Below are positions 7,971 to 15,038 of a DNA stretch of 64,000 nt, piece after piece. Below the pieces are notes generated by a model. The model saw only the letters and a list, made by a program, of their open reading frames with translations, was not told the origin of the DNA and did no database searches. This DNA is from Mucilaginibacter pedocola (GTDB lineage: Bacteria > Bacteroidota > Bacteroidia > Sphingobacteriales > Sphingobacteriaceae): assembly GCF_002013915.1 (NCBI RefSeq), contig NZ_MBTF01000037.1, positions 302,269 through 366,268 on the forward strand. The letters run 5' to 3'. Position numbers and translations under genes: made by a program. Position 1 is the first letter of the stretch. Each line of letters starts with the position of its first letter.

Positions 7971-9185
7971 TTACCACACACTTATTTGCCCATGGGCGAG
8001 GCTGTTTTTCCAAATATGACGGGCAAGGGCCAGGCTGCATACGCAGTCGTCGTGCAGGCCGGCGGGGGCCGAGTATAGCACGCCCGTGCGGGTATATTCG
8101 AACTCGAAATTCTCCATTTCATCTTTTATTGCCCCTTCGGGGAAGGCAATTTCGCGGCTTTGCACGGCGTAGGCCAGGCCTTCCATTATTTGTTGTTTGC
8201 TGCGCGATGTGAAAATAAACGAGGTAACATCGCTACGCTTCTCGGCAATGTGCTCGGCTATTGGGTCGCCCACGCCGGTACTATCAATGGCCATGGGTGC
8301 GTAGGGCAGGTTGAGGATGGTTTGGGTAACATGCATCCAGGTAGTTTTGGTTTGGCGCGTAAAATGGCAAACCTGCCCAAACTTGTCGAGCCCGATGATG
8401 ACGAAGTAGTCGTGCTTTTTTGCCAGATCGATACCAAAGCAAACCGGTGGGTTATTGCTTAGTGGCGCAATACAACGGGCTATGTGCCCAATGCCGAAAG
8501 GGTTGCTGCCATCTTCGGAAACTTCGGCCAGGTAAAGTTCTTTAAATACAGCTTCGGGCAGGTCTTTTTTAGCTTCCTCAATTTCGTTCAAGAAGGGGCG
8601 GCCATCTTTGGTTACAAGCCCTGCGGCCGCGGCATCATAAGCGGTAATGCGGAAGTAGGCATAATTAGCATCGCCGCCTTGTTTGGCTTTTTGGCATAGC
8701 TTGTAATACCAGTTTTTCTTCCCTTTTACGTTGCCTATAAATTTGCATTTGCCGGCAGTAGCGGTTAGTGTACTGCGCAGCGCGTACCAGGCCTCCTCGC
8801 GGCAGCGGCTGGCCTCATCCATAACGCAGGCGTAAACATCGTCGCCGTAGAGGTTGTCGGGTTCCTCGCCCGTTTTAAACTCTATTTTTCCCCCGGTGCT
8901 TAAGGTGATACAGCGGTTGGTTTCGTTGGAGTTGAAGAAGCTGCGGTTGTTTATTTGCGCCTTCATACGGTCGAACGCTATTTTGGCCTGTACCACGGTA
9001 GGGGCCACCCACCATACCGACTGGTTGGACTTGCATTTTAGGGCTTCCTCAAAAAGCCAAACAATATGGCTGGCGGTTTTGCCCACCTTGGTACTTGCCT
9101 CGGTACAAGTGTAACGCGCGGGGCTGTTAAGTATCTCTAACTGGTAAGGATAGAGGAAGGGGCGGATGTAGTTTATCTTCGGCAT
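7971..9185 (-). CDS. terL: phage terminase large subunit
   Basis: A 404-residue protein from ATG 9185 (MPKINYIRPFLYPYQLEIL); an upstream extension to 9284 has no protein character. The N-terminal ATPase has a Walker-A-like STKVGKT near residue 32 and a Walker B VYACVMDEAS near 119. The C-terminal nuclease shows CFGIDLAKKHDYFVI (first acidic residue), MAIDSTGVGDP and a closing LHDDCVCSLALA. The enzyme cuts and pumps DNA into proheads. It is shorter than many terminases but all core motifs are present. It is followed 57 bp on by the tape measure gene; no portal gene follows it. Confidence 0.9.
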   Translation of the reverse strand: MPKINYIRPFLYPYQLEILNSPARYTCTEASTKVGKTASHIVWLFEEALKCKSNQSVWWVAPTVVQAKIAFDRMKAQINNRSFFNSNETNRCITLSTGGKIEFKTGEEPDNLYGDDVYACVMDEASRCREEAWYALRSTLTATAGKCKFIGNVKGKKNWYYKLCQKAKQGGDANYAYFRITAYDAAAAGLVTKDGRPFLNEIEEAKKDLPEAVFKELYLAEVSEDGSNPFGIGHIARCIAPLSNNPPVCFGIDLAKKHDYFVIIGLDKFGQVCHFTRQTKTTWMHVTQTILNLPYAPMAIDSTGVGDPIAEHIAEKRSDVTSFIFTSRSKQQIMEGLAYAVQSREIAFPEGAIKDEMENFEFEYTRTGVLYSAPAGLHDDCVCSLALARHIWKNSLAHGQISVW

Positions 9186-9231
9186 TTTTAGATAATAGAT
9201 GATGGTTGATAGTTGATGGTAGCTTCGCGTG

Positions 9232-9480
9232 TTACTGTGCATCATCGCCTGTGTTCTCCGCCAGCCATTTATCGTATTGCGCATAGGCGAACTTCACCAA
9301 ATCGATAACGCAAGGCTGGCACCATAGGGTGCTGATATAGTTGGGAGCGAATTCGAGTCTGATAATATCAACCATTCGCTGGCGGGTTGCCATATCAAGG
9401 TGTTTGATGATGCCCGCCGCCATCAATGTGGTGTAGATGTGGCGGTGCTCATCAAGAAATTGTATGCTGGCCGGGTTCAT
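9232..9480 (-). CDS. small phage protein of unknown function
   Basis: An 82-residue protein with no signal or membrane segment. It contains a WCQPCVIDLVKFAYAQYDKW segment with a C-x-x-C pair. ATG 9480 overlaps the stop of the glycosyltransferase gene by 4 bases, so the two are translationally coupled. Between it and terL lie 46 bp. A helper role in packaging is possible from position only. Confidence 0.5.
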   Translation of the reverse strand: MNPASIQFLDEHRHIYTTLMAAGIIKHLDMATRQRMVDIIRLEFAPNYISTLWCQPCVIDLVKFAYAQYDKWLAENTGDDAQ

Positions 9481-10490
9481 ACTAATGCCTCCCTGCGTTG
9501 TTGATTAATAGTATCGAAGTCGTAATGCTGCGCGCAATGCGCCTGTAAATGTTGCCCAAGCTCTTTGCGCATGGCTTCATCGTTTACTAAAGCGCGGATA
9601 TGGGTTAACCAATCGGTCGGCTTGTTGGCATAAAGCACCGGCAAGCCGAGGTATGGGTGTACCTTGCTTGTTATTACAGGCAGGGCCGAGTGCGCGGCTT
9701 CTAATACCTTCAGGTTGCTTTTGAAACTATTGAAAGCGTTTTTTGCCAGCGGAGCCAGGCAAATATCGGCTAAACCATAGTTGCGGTAATATTCGAACGG
9801 GCTGGCAGCGGGCATAATGGCGCCTTTTAGTTTAAGTCCGTTGGTATAAGTGCTCACCATAGCATCCCAAGCCGGGTGTTTGGTGTAGCCGCAAAGCACC
9901 ATCATGAGTTGGCGGTTTAGTTCCGCATGGTGTTGTATGCCTTTAATGGCAGGTGCAAGCAGGCGCATATCGGCCTGGTGGGTAATGCTACCTTGCCAAA
10001 ACAAGCGTATGCGTTCGCCAGGGGTGTGGCATACCGGGAAGTATTCGGTATGATGAGGGATAGCGTTTGGCAGTACCACTACGTTTTTGTTGAAGGGGTA
10101 AATTTGCTCCGCTAATCGTTCGTGAGTGGTGGTTACCACATCTGCCTGCTGTATATGGCGCTTTTGTATAGCCGCAAAACTGTTTCGGCGGTAATCGTGG
10201 TAGGCGATGTGCGATGGAGGCAAATGCCAATGGTCGTCAACATCTACGGCAATTTTTAGCCCTTTTTTGATGCAGAGGTTTACCACGCTATCGTCAACAT
10301 GCCGGTTGTAGTAAACGGTGTGGTAGCCTTTTGCCAGTTCAGCCTCGTCGGCAAAATTGGTGATGCGCGTGTTCAGTCCGGGCATCATTAATAAGGGCAT
10401 TAGTACCCTGTGGAAACCGGGGCCGCTATCTTTGCCCACTAAGCCAAGTATATCCATGTTGTGTTTAATTACTTTTATGCGTTTGCGCAT
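9477..10490 (-). CDS. GT4-like glycosyltransferase in phage block
   Basis: A 337-residue protein with a GT-B fold pattern. The N-terminal domain carries GPGFHRVLMPLLMM. The C-terminal domain carries RIRLFWQGSITHQAD, YYRNYGLADICLAPL and KSNLKVLEAAHSALPVIT, the last being the nucleotide-sugar-binding region of GT4 family enzymes with the conserved E near residue 274. No signal peptide. It is packed between two small phage genes ahead of terL. It could modify virion proteins or host surface sugars. Its acceptor cannot be told from sequence. Confidence 0.7.
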   Translation of the reverse strand: MRKRIKVIKHNMDILGLVGKDSGPGFHRVLMPLLMMPGLNTRITNFADEAELAKGYHTVYYNRHVDDSVVNLCIKKGLKIAVDVDDHWHLPPSHIAYHDYRRNSFAAIQKRHIQQADVVTTTHERLAEQIYPFNKNVVVLPNAIPHHTEYFPVCHTPGERIRLFWQGSITHQADMRLLAPAIKGIQHHAELNRQLMMVLCGYTKHPAWDAMVSTYTNGLKLKGAIMPAASPFEYYRNYGLADICLAPLAKNAFNSFKSNLKVLEAAHSALPVITSKVHPYLGLPVLYANKPTDWLTHIRALVNDEAMRKELGQHLQAHCAQHYDFDTINQQRREALV

Positions 10491-10494
10491 AGTT

Positions 10495-10728
10495 TTATAA
10501 ATATTTCATAATTACTCCCTCGAGCATGGCACCTGCAAAAATGCCAAGGGGGAAGAATAGTAGCGCGTACAAGCCGTAGCCGGCAAATGCAGCTATGATG
10601 AGGGCGCACCAGCCGCTCATGCACATGAGGCAATTGAAGGGGCGATAGTTGATGCGGTTTACCTGCAGCCAGCTAAAGGCACAGGCAAGGGCGGTGAGGA
10701 TAACTTCGTGTTTGTTCATTAGTGTCAT
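10495..10728 (-). CDS. small two-TM membrane protein, phage block
   Basis: A 77-residue protein (74 if the second ATG at 10719 is used). Two hydrophobic stretches flank FNCLMCMSGW: about residues 8-20 and 42-72. The size and two-segment topology fit a holin or small inner-membrane phage protein, but no family is recognised. The start lies in a run of three closely spaced ATG triplets (10736, 10728, 10719) like that before the small terminase gene. Confidence 0.45.
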   Translation of the reverse strand: MTLMNKHEVILTALACAFSWLQVNRINYRPFNCLMCMSGWCALIIAAFAGYGLYALLFFPLGIFAGAMLEGVIMKYL

Positions 10729-10777
10729 TAGTTCATTGGTGGGTTTGGGCCTATGTAATGTTGAGGGGTGTAGTGGC

Positions 10778-10835
10778 TAACCCCTCCCTGCCTTTGCGCG
10801 CTTGCCAGCCGCACCCCTCCCCGAGGAGGGAATTT
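10778..10835. repeat. dispersed CCCCTCC/GAGGAGGG repeat, copy 1
   Basis: This begins AACCCCTCCCTGCCTTTGCG and ends GCACCCCTCCCCGAGGAGGG. Related copies lie at about 35031-35084 and 36499-36549. The ends can pair (CCCTCC with GGAGGG). It sits between two phage genes. Confidence 0.6.
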
Positions 10836-10842
10836 TTATCGC

Positions 10843-11334
10843 TTAGCTTGTCACTTTCGTCCGTATCGCCTTGCAGGCCTGTTGCACAGTTTTGTAAATG
10901 CTTTCGAAGGGGATGCCGGTTTCCTGTTCCATAGCGCGGTAGCTGCCCAGTTTCAAGTATAGTTTCAGCAGTTCTTTATCGTACCAGTAAAGGTTGTCAA
11001 TCTCCGTAATTGCCTGGGTTAGCATAGCCTCTTTTTCTTTGTCATACTCTATGTATGCAGGTTCTATTATATTCTCCAGTTCTACCCAGCTGGCCCGGAA
11101 CTTTTTGAAGAAGGGGCTTGTACTGCTTTGCGCCAGGTTGAGGATAATGCGCACAGCGTAAAACCGCAGCACACCCTGTTGGTGCAAAGCCATAATTTTT
11201 TCTTCGGGCATTTCGCAGAGGATGAGCGCTACTTCGGCGCGAAGGTCGTCGTGCAACCACTCGGGGCGCATTTTTTTAATACACCGGTTAAACTCTCTGG
11301 AGTTGAATAATTCGGTAAGCAGTTTATTTTTCAA
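10843..11334 (-). CDS. sigma-factor-like phage regulatory protein
   Basis: A 163-residue protein. The N-terminal part (CIKKMRPEWLHDDLRAEVAL) recalls sigma region 2, and the C-terminal part (LGSYRAMEQETGIPFESIYKTVQQA) reads as a sigma region 4 helix-turn-helix. Proteins of this size next to phage terminase genes in Bacteroidota are usually labelled sigma-70-like. It may switch on late genes. Its start overlaps the small-terminase stop by 4 bases. The assignment is by pattern only. Confidence 0.5.
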   Translation of the reverse strand: MKNKLLTELFNSREFNRCIKKMRPEWLHDDLRAEVALILCEMPEEKIMALHQQGVLRFYAVRIILNLAQSSTSPFFKKFRASWVELENIIEPAYIEYDKEKEAMLTQAITEIDNLYWYDKELLKLYLKLGSYRAMEQETGIPFESIYKTVQQACKAIRTKVTS

Positions 11335-11733
11335 ATCTTTAAGGTTATGTCATAATCCGTTGGTTCGTTATCTTTCCGTGCACTGTCGGCTCGGTCTTTA
11401 TAGGTTTCGGGGCGTTTGGCCTTTAGCAGGAACATTAGGAGGGTATCCGAGTAGTCCTTTACTTTGCCTATAAGCTTGCCGCCGTGGTAAACCGGTTTGT
11501 CGGTGCCGTGTATGGCGCTGTACTTCATCTTCCAGCATATCAATACCCATTTGTTGTGCAAGCAGAAATGCCGCGCGGAACTTGGCATCCGCCTCGCGCC
11601 ATTGGTATACTTTGCGTCTGTCTACCTTTGCTGTTTTAGCCGCCATGGTAATGTTGCCGCAAACTTCCAGTTTGCGCAAAAAGGCATCCTGTATTTGTCG
11701 TTTGGTGCGGGTTTCTTTTTTAGGTTGGGTCAT
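11331..11733 (-). pseudogene. terS: phage terminase small subunit, frameshifted
   Basis: Two overlapping frames together make a normal small terminase. Frame one starts at ATG 11733 (MTQPKKETRTKRQIQDAFL), with a helix-turn-helix (GNITMAAKTAKVDRRKVYQW), and is sound to about LEDEVQR. Frame two picks up the expected continuation, AIHGTDKPVYHGGKLIGKVK then YSDTLLMFLLKAKRPETYKDR, and ends at 11331. The join is near 11515-11520 and needs a +1 shift. The first frame runs on to 11398 with sequence that is not family-like. The cause may be a mutation, a sequencing error or programmed shifting. Confidence 0.7.
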
Positions 11734-11757
11734 TGAGTCATTAAGTCATTGAGTCAT
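11731..11757 (-). repeat. 8-bp tandem repeat carrying four ATG triplets before terS
   Basis: On the minus strand AATGACTC-type octamers repeat four times, giving ATG at 11757, 11749, 11741 and 11733. The first three open mini-frames of two or three codons (ATG ACT CAA TGA or ATG ACT TAA), and the last is the terS start. Confidence 0.5.
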
Positions 11758-11774
11758 TGTTAGGGTGGCTGTTT

Positions 11775-11918
11775 TCAATACTTCTCCCACTTAGTGCAGT
11801 CGTAAAAGGTGCGGCGGTGGCGCAGGTTGCATTGTATGCACTGGCGTTTATTTTGGCCTTTCAGCAAGCGCCAGTCGTGGGCGCCGAGCAGGCAAAGGAT
11901 GGTTTGGAGTAGTTTCAT
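11775..11918 (-). CDS. 47-residue Cys-containing phage protein
   Basis: A short frame from ATG 11918 to TGA 11775. The protein begins MKLLQTILCLLGAHDWRLLK and continues with RQCIQCNLRHRR and a terminal FYDCTKWEKY. The C-x-x-C pair plus the H-x-W motif after a Leu/Cys-rich start recall small zinc-ribbon-like prophage proteins. It fills the otherwise empty stretch between terS and the 133-residue gene. Codon use matches the neighbours. Function unknown. Confidence 0.5.
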   Translation of the reverse strand: MKLLQTILCLLGAHDWRLLKGQNKRQCIQCNLRHRRTFYDCTKWEKY

Positions 11919-11963
11919 GGTTTTGTGGGTTTAGTTAATTGTTATCAGAGGCGGTGGGGAGGC

Positions 11964-12365
11964 TTATGCTACCTCAGCTAACTGCCCTTGCCCTGCCGAT
12001 GCCAATACATTTTGCAATACCAAATGCAAAACCTCCTGTTGCTGGTATAGCGTGGCATCTTGTTCCCACCAAAGTAAAGGCTCGTTAATGATGATCCGCC
12101 CGTTGTAGCATCTGCCCGATGGGCTTTGCTTTATTCCCTCGTAACTATTGAACCCCTCGTTACTGATGATGGCTTCGAAGCAGCTTATTGGTAACTTGTA
12201 CAGCAGCGTATCTTCCAAGTGCGGCTTAAAGTCCTCCCTGTCTTCGAGGTACAGGGTCAAAAAGTTTTCCGATAGTTCGTGCTCGGCAATTACTATACGG
12301 CTTTTATCGAATCTTACCGATACCAGCAGCATCAGCAGGTCGTGGTTGGTTCTTTGTGCGTTCAT
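11964..12365 (-). CDS. phage early protein of unknown function
   Basis: A 133-residue acidic protein (MNAQRTNHDLLMLLVSVRFD). It has a Leu-rich C-terminal helix (YQQQEVLHLVLQNVLASAG). No domain is recognised. It is the second gene leftward from the divergent operator region, so it is likely expressed when the repressor is inactivated. An ATG-rich run (GTTCATTAGTTCAATGG on the plus strand) lies at its start, as at the genes at 10728 and 11733. Confidence 0.45.
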   Translation of the reverse strand: MNAQRTNHDLLMLLVSVRFDKSRIVIAEHELSENFLTLYLEDREDFKPHLEDTLLYKLPISCFEAIISNEGFNSYEGIKQSPSGRCYNGRIIINEPLLWWEQDATLYQQQEVLHLVLQNVLASAGQGQLAEVA

Positions 12366-12402
12366 TAGTTCAATGGTTTATTGGTGGGGTATTGTTGGCT
12401 TT

Positions 12403-12435
12403 CCTTAGCGATGGGTTTGAAACCCATCGCTAAGG
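12403..12435. repeat. perfect hairpin, TAGCGATGGGTTT family, copy 1
   Basis: A perfect palindrome with 16-bp arms (CCTTAGCGATGGGTTT and its complement) around one base. It overlaps the stop codon of the 76-residue gene. Related hairpins lie at 22591-22620 and 34842-34870, so it is a dispersed element. There is no T-run, so it is not a standard terminator. Confidence 0.75.
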
Positions 12436-12660
12436 TTTATACTCCGGCAGCCATTGGTTATCACCTTTCCATTGCTGTAGGCTTAGTACGTTTTGGTATT
12501 GTGCTGTTACGGCAAGCCAATAGCCGTTGTAAGCTGCGCGTTGGTTAGGGCTTGCTTTTGGTGGCAGGCGGGGCGCGGTTGGGAGCGCCATTAATTTGGC
12601 AATGCCCGGCGCTACACCGCATTGTGCGGTTTTTTGTAGAGTTAATTGGCTGTTTTGCAT
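12430..12660 (-). CDS. phage early protein, first gene left of operator
   Basis: A 76-residue protein (MQNSQLTLQKTAQCGVAPGI) with Pro-rich middle (LPTAPRLPPKASPNQRA) and a Trp/Tyr-rich end. No domain is recognised. It is the first leftward gene after the divergent control region, where an early protein would sit. Its stop lies inside the 12403-12435 palindrome. The stretch TTTACTTTTGTAAA just upstream (near 12674) is a second, weaker inverted repeat. Confidence 0.45.
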   Translation of the reverse strand: MQNSQLTLQKTAQCGVAPGIAKLMALPTAPRLPPKASPNQRAAYNGYWLAVTAQYQNVLSLQQWKGDNQWLPEYKP

Positions 12661-12717
12661 TTGTTTATATTATATTTACTTTTGTAAAGTGGCTGTTGGC
12701 GTTTGTTAATATACAAA

Positions 12718-12768
12718 TGTAAGTATAATACTTACAATGTCAATAGTTTTGATTGATTGTGTAAGTAT
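12718..12768. promoter_or_regulatory. repressor operator: 19-bp palindrome plus half-site
   Basis: TGTAAGTATAATACTTACA at 12718-12736 is a perfect inverted repeat with 9-bp arms around one A. A further TGTAAGTAT half-site lies at 12760-12768, 11 bp before the repressor ATG at 12780. Sitting between divergent early and repressor genes, this is the expected place for the repressor to control both sides. The TAAGTAT core recurs before three phage structural genes. Confidence 0.75.
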
Positions 12769-12779
12769 TTTGTATTAAA

Positions 12780-13541
12780 ATGGCTGATTATCAGGGAGAA
12801 AAGTTTAAAGAATTTTTAGATAGGAAAGATATTGCTGTAGCCAATGCTGCCCAGCAATTGCAGGTTACCCGGCAAACGGTTTATCAGTATTTCAAAACTA
12901 ACAACCTTAGTCGCGAGGTTGTAAATAAAATACTTACTGTATTTGAAACGAGTACTGAGGAGGTTTTTGGTACAAATGAGCACAAAGGGCCGCGTTTGGA
13001 AGCTTTTCCGCTGCATTTGGCCGGCGACCCGGGTGATTTTGATAACGACGGTACCCGCTTTGAGGAACTGCCCGATGGCACCTTGCGCATGCGTGTACCC
13101 ATTATTCCTTATAAAGCTTTTGCAGGATACTTACATGGTTTCCAGGATAAGGAATATTACGAAGACCTGTCTTATACTTCCATTGAAGTTGCTAAACAAC
13201 ACCGCGGGCATTACCTGGCCTTTGAGGTGCGCGGCGATAGCATGACCACCCTGGAGCCCGAGTTTTTCCGCCAAAGTATTTTTGAAGGCGTAAAGGTGGT
13301 GGCGCGCGAACTGCCCAAAACACAATGGCGCTATAAGCTGCATACCCATAACTGGGAGGCCTGGGTAATTGTACATAAAACCGAAGGCATCCTTATTAAG
13401 CAGATAACCCGCCACGATGTGGAGAAGGGTATCATCACCATCCACTCGCTTAACCCTGATAAAATAAAATACCCCGACCAGGACCTCTACCTGGATGATA
13501 TTGAACAGATATTTAACGTGGTGAAAAAAATTGATGAGTAA
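12780..13541 (+). CDS. LexA/CI-type phage repressor (HTH plus S24 protease)
   Basis: A 253-residue protein. Residues about 8-62 form a helix-turn-helix (VANAAQQLQVTRQTVYQYFK). The C-terminal half is an S24 self-cleaving domain. It has an Ala115-Gly116 cleavage-site candidate in KAFAGYLHG, the nucleophile Ser154 in FEVRGDSM, and Lys207 in GILIKQI as general base. All elements for SOS-induced self-cleavage are present, so prophage induction by DNA damage is likely. A 19-bp palindrome lies upstream, suggesting autoregulation. The next gene starts inside its last codons. Confidence 0.88.
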   Translation: MADYQGEKFKEFLDRKDIAVANAAQQLQVTRQTVYQYFKTNNLSREVVNKILTVFETSTEEVFGTNEHKGPRLEAFPLHLAGDPGDFDNDGTRFEELPDGTLRMRVPIIPYKAFAGYLHGFQDKEYYEDLSYTSIEVAKQHRGHYLAFEVRGDSMTTLEPEFFRQSIFEGVKVVARELPKTQWRYKLHTHNWEAWVIVHKTEGILIKQITRHDVEKGIITIHSLNPDKIKYPDQDLYLDDIEQIFNVVKKIDE

Positions 13542-13881
13542 CAGCATCGAACCTATTGCCAAGCGCCTGCGCGATATACTGCTGAACGAGTTCGGGGGCA
13601 ACCAAAGTGCGTTTAGTAAGGCTATTGGTATGTCGCAGCCATCGGTTAGCCGCGTTATTAATGGCGACAGGCCGGTATCTCAACGCATTATTGATGGTGT
13701 TTGCAAAAAGCTGGGCTACAGTGCCGATTGGTTTATAAACGGCAAAGGTGCCAAAAAGGTAAAGGGTGCTGATGTAAAACTGGTAACCGAGCTAAGCATG
13801 CTGCGCACCGAGTACAATATTCTGCTTAACCGGGTGGAAAGGCTGGAGGCGAGGATGAAAGCGTATGAGGAGAGGGGATAG
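13534..13881 (+). CDS. XRE-family helix-turn-helix regulator
   Basis: A 115-residue protein. Residues about 8-65 are an XRE domain (NQSAFSKAIGMSQPSVSRVI, then NGDRPVSQRIIDGVCKKLGY). The C-terminal 45 residues form a coiled coil (TELSMLRTEYNILLNRVERL) for dimerisation. ATG 13534 overlaps the repressor stop (ATGAGTAA), so translation is coupled. It probably acts with the upstream repressor in lysogeny control. It marks the right end of recognisable phage genes. Confidence 0.75.
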   Translation: MSNSIEPIAKRLRDILLNEFGGNQSAFSKAIGMSQPSVSRVINGDRPVSQRIIDGVCKKLGYSADWFINGKGAKKVKGADVKLVTELSMLRTEYNILLNRVERLEARMKAYEERG

Positions 13882-14046
13882 ATGTGCAGATTTCAGATGT
13901 GCAGATTGTCTGAACCTTGATGCGCTTGATTTTGGGATTCTCTGATGCTCTGGGCTTTAAACTTAATGTTAACGTTATAAAAGGTTAATGCTTTGCTGCC
14001 GTTTTGCCGACTTGGAACTGTTACGTTTGTTATTTAAAATATTCCT
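13882..14046. other. intergenic, repeat-like debris
   Basis: Holds two copies of GATGTGCAGATT-type sequence (13882-13910) also found, inverted, at 42178-42212. A GTCTGAACCTTGATGCG stretch resembles the end of foldback repeats common in this family of genomes. No gene or attachment site is evident. Confidence 0.4.
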
Positions 14047-14946
14047 ATGCGCACAAAACTATTTATATCTGCAGTTGCCGGCTTGGTGGCGCTATCGGGC
14101 TTTGGGTTATTTAATGCCGAAGTGCCTTATCCAAAATTCAGTACCGAAGCGCATAGGGGCGGGCGTGGTATTATGCCCGAGAATACTATACCAGCCATGA
14201 AGAACGCCATCGACATGGGTGTAACTACGCTGGAAATGGATACACATATCACCGGAGACGGGCAGGTGGTTCTTTCGCACGATGAATATATTAACCCGCT
14301 TTTCAGCCTCACTGCCGATAGCAAGGAGATAAGCCCCGATGATGCCAAAAAACTTATCCTTTATAAAATGCCTTATACCGAGCTGAAGCGGTACGATGTG
14401 GGCAGCAAACCTTGTAGTAACTTCCCGCAGCAAAAGAAACTGAAAGCCTATATGCCGCTGCTTAGCGATTTGATAGATTCGGTACAAACCTATAGTAAGG
14501 TAAGGCACAAGCCTCAGGTGTTTTATAATATCGAAACCAAATGTTCGGCCGAGGGCGATGGCTTGTACAATCCTGCGCCTGATGAATTTGTTAGCTTGCT
14601 GATGGCGGTGATAGAGAAGAAAAAGATAACGCCATGGGTGGTGATACAATCGTTTGATAAACGCACCATACAGATCATTAACAAAAAGTATCCGAAGGTA
14701 CGCACATCTTACCTGGTAATGGAAAAGCATACCGCCGACGAGTATGTGGCCGAGCTTGGCTTTACGCCCTTCATCATCAGTCCGTATTGCAAAATTGTTG
14801 ATGCCGCTTTTGTGAAAAGCTGCCACGATAAGAATATTAAAGTTTTACCATGGACGGCAAACAGCGCCGAAGAGATCAGCCGGTTGAAAAGTGTAGGTGT
14901 GGATGGTATCATATCCGACTATCCGGGTTTGTTGGTAGGGGAGTAG
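14047..14946 (+). CDS. secreted glycerophosphodiester phosphodiesterase
   Basis: A 299-residue protein with an N-terminal signal segment (MRTKLFISAVAGLVALSGFG). The GDPD barrel begins with the catalytic EAHRGGRGIMPENT (His-Arg near residues 36-37), followed by TLEMDTHITGDGQVVLSHD, which supplies the metal-binding acidic residues and second His. It hydrolyses glycerophosphodiesters to glycerol-3-phosphate and an alcohol, outside the cytoplasm. A shorter homologue lies at 29000. The gene stands alone and is followed by a strong terminator. Confidence 0.9.
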   Translation: MRTKLFISAVAGLVALSGFGLFNAEVPYPKFSTEAHRGGRGIMPENTIPAMKNAIDMGVTTLEMDTHITGDGQVVLSHDEYINPLFSLTADSKEISPDDAKKLILYKMPYTELKRYDVGSKPCSNFPQQKKLKAYMPLLSDLIDSVQTYSKVRHKPQVFYNIETKCSAEGDGLYNPAPDEFVSLLMAVIEKKKITPWVVIQSFDKRTIQIINKKYPKVRTSYLVMEKHTADEYVAELGFTPFIISPYCKIVDAAFVKSCHDKNIKVLPWTANSAEEISRLKSVGVDGIISDYPGLLVGE

Positions 14947-14984
14947 GTCGTTTATTGGAGATATAACGCGTGCCGCGGATAAAA

Positions 14985-15022
14985 CAAAAGGCCGAATTTT
15001 CTGAAAATTCGGCCTTTTGTTT
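14985..15022. terminator. bidirectional hairpin terminator
   Basis: A stem of AAAAGGCCGAATTTT and its complement around CTG, then TTTTGTTTTT. It lies between two convergent genes and can serve both. Confidence 0.85.
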
Positions 15023-15038
15023 TTGGCTCTGTAGCGGC

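Noticed and set aside
13131..13601. 156-residue leftward frame opposite the repressor
   Set aside because: Shadow of the repressor coding sequence.
14107..14826. 239-residue leftward frame
   Set aside because: It lies wholly opposite the GDPD gene and has the His/Arg-rich make-up of a shadow frame.
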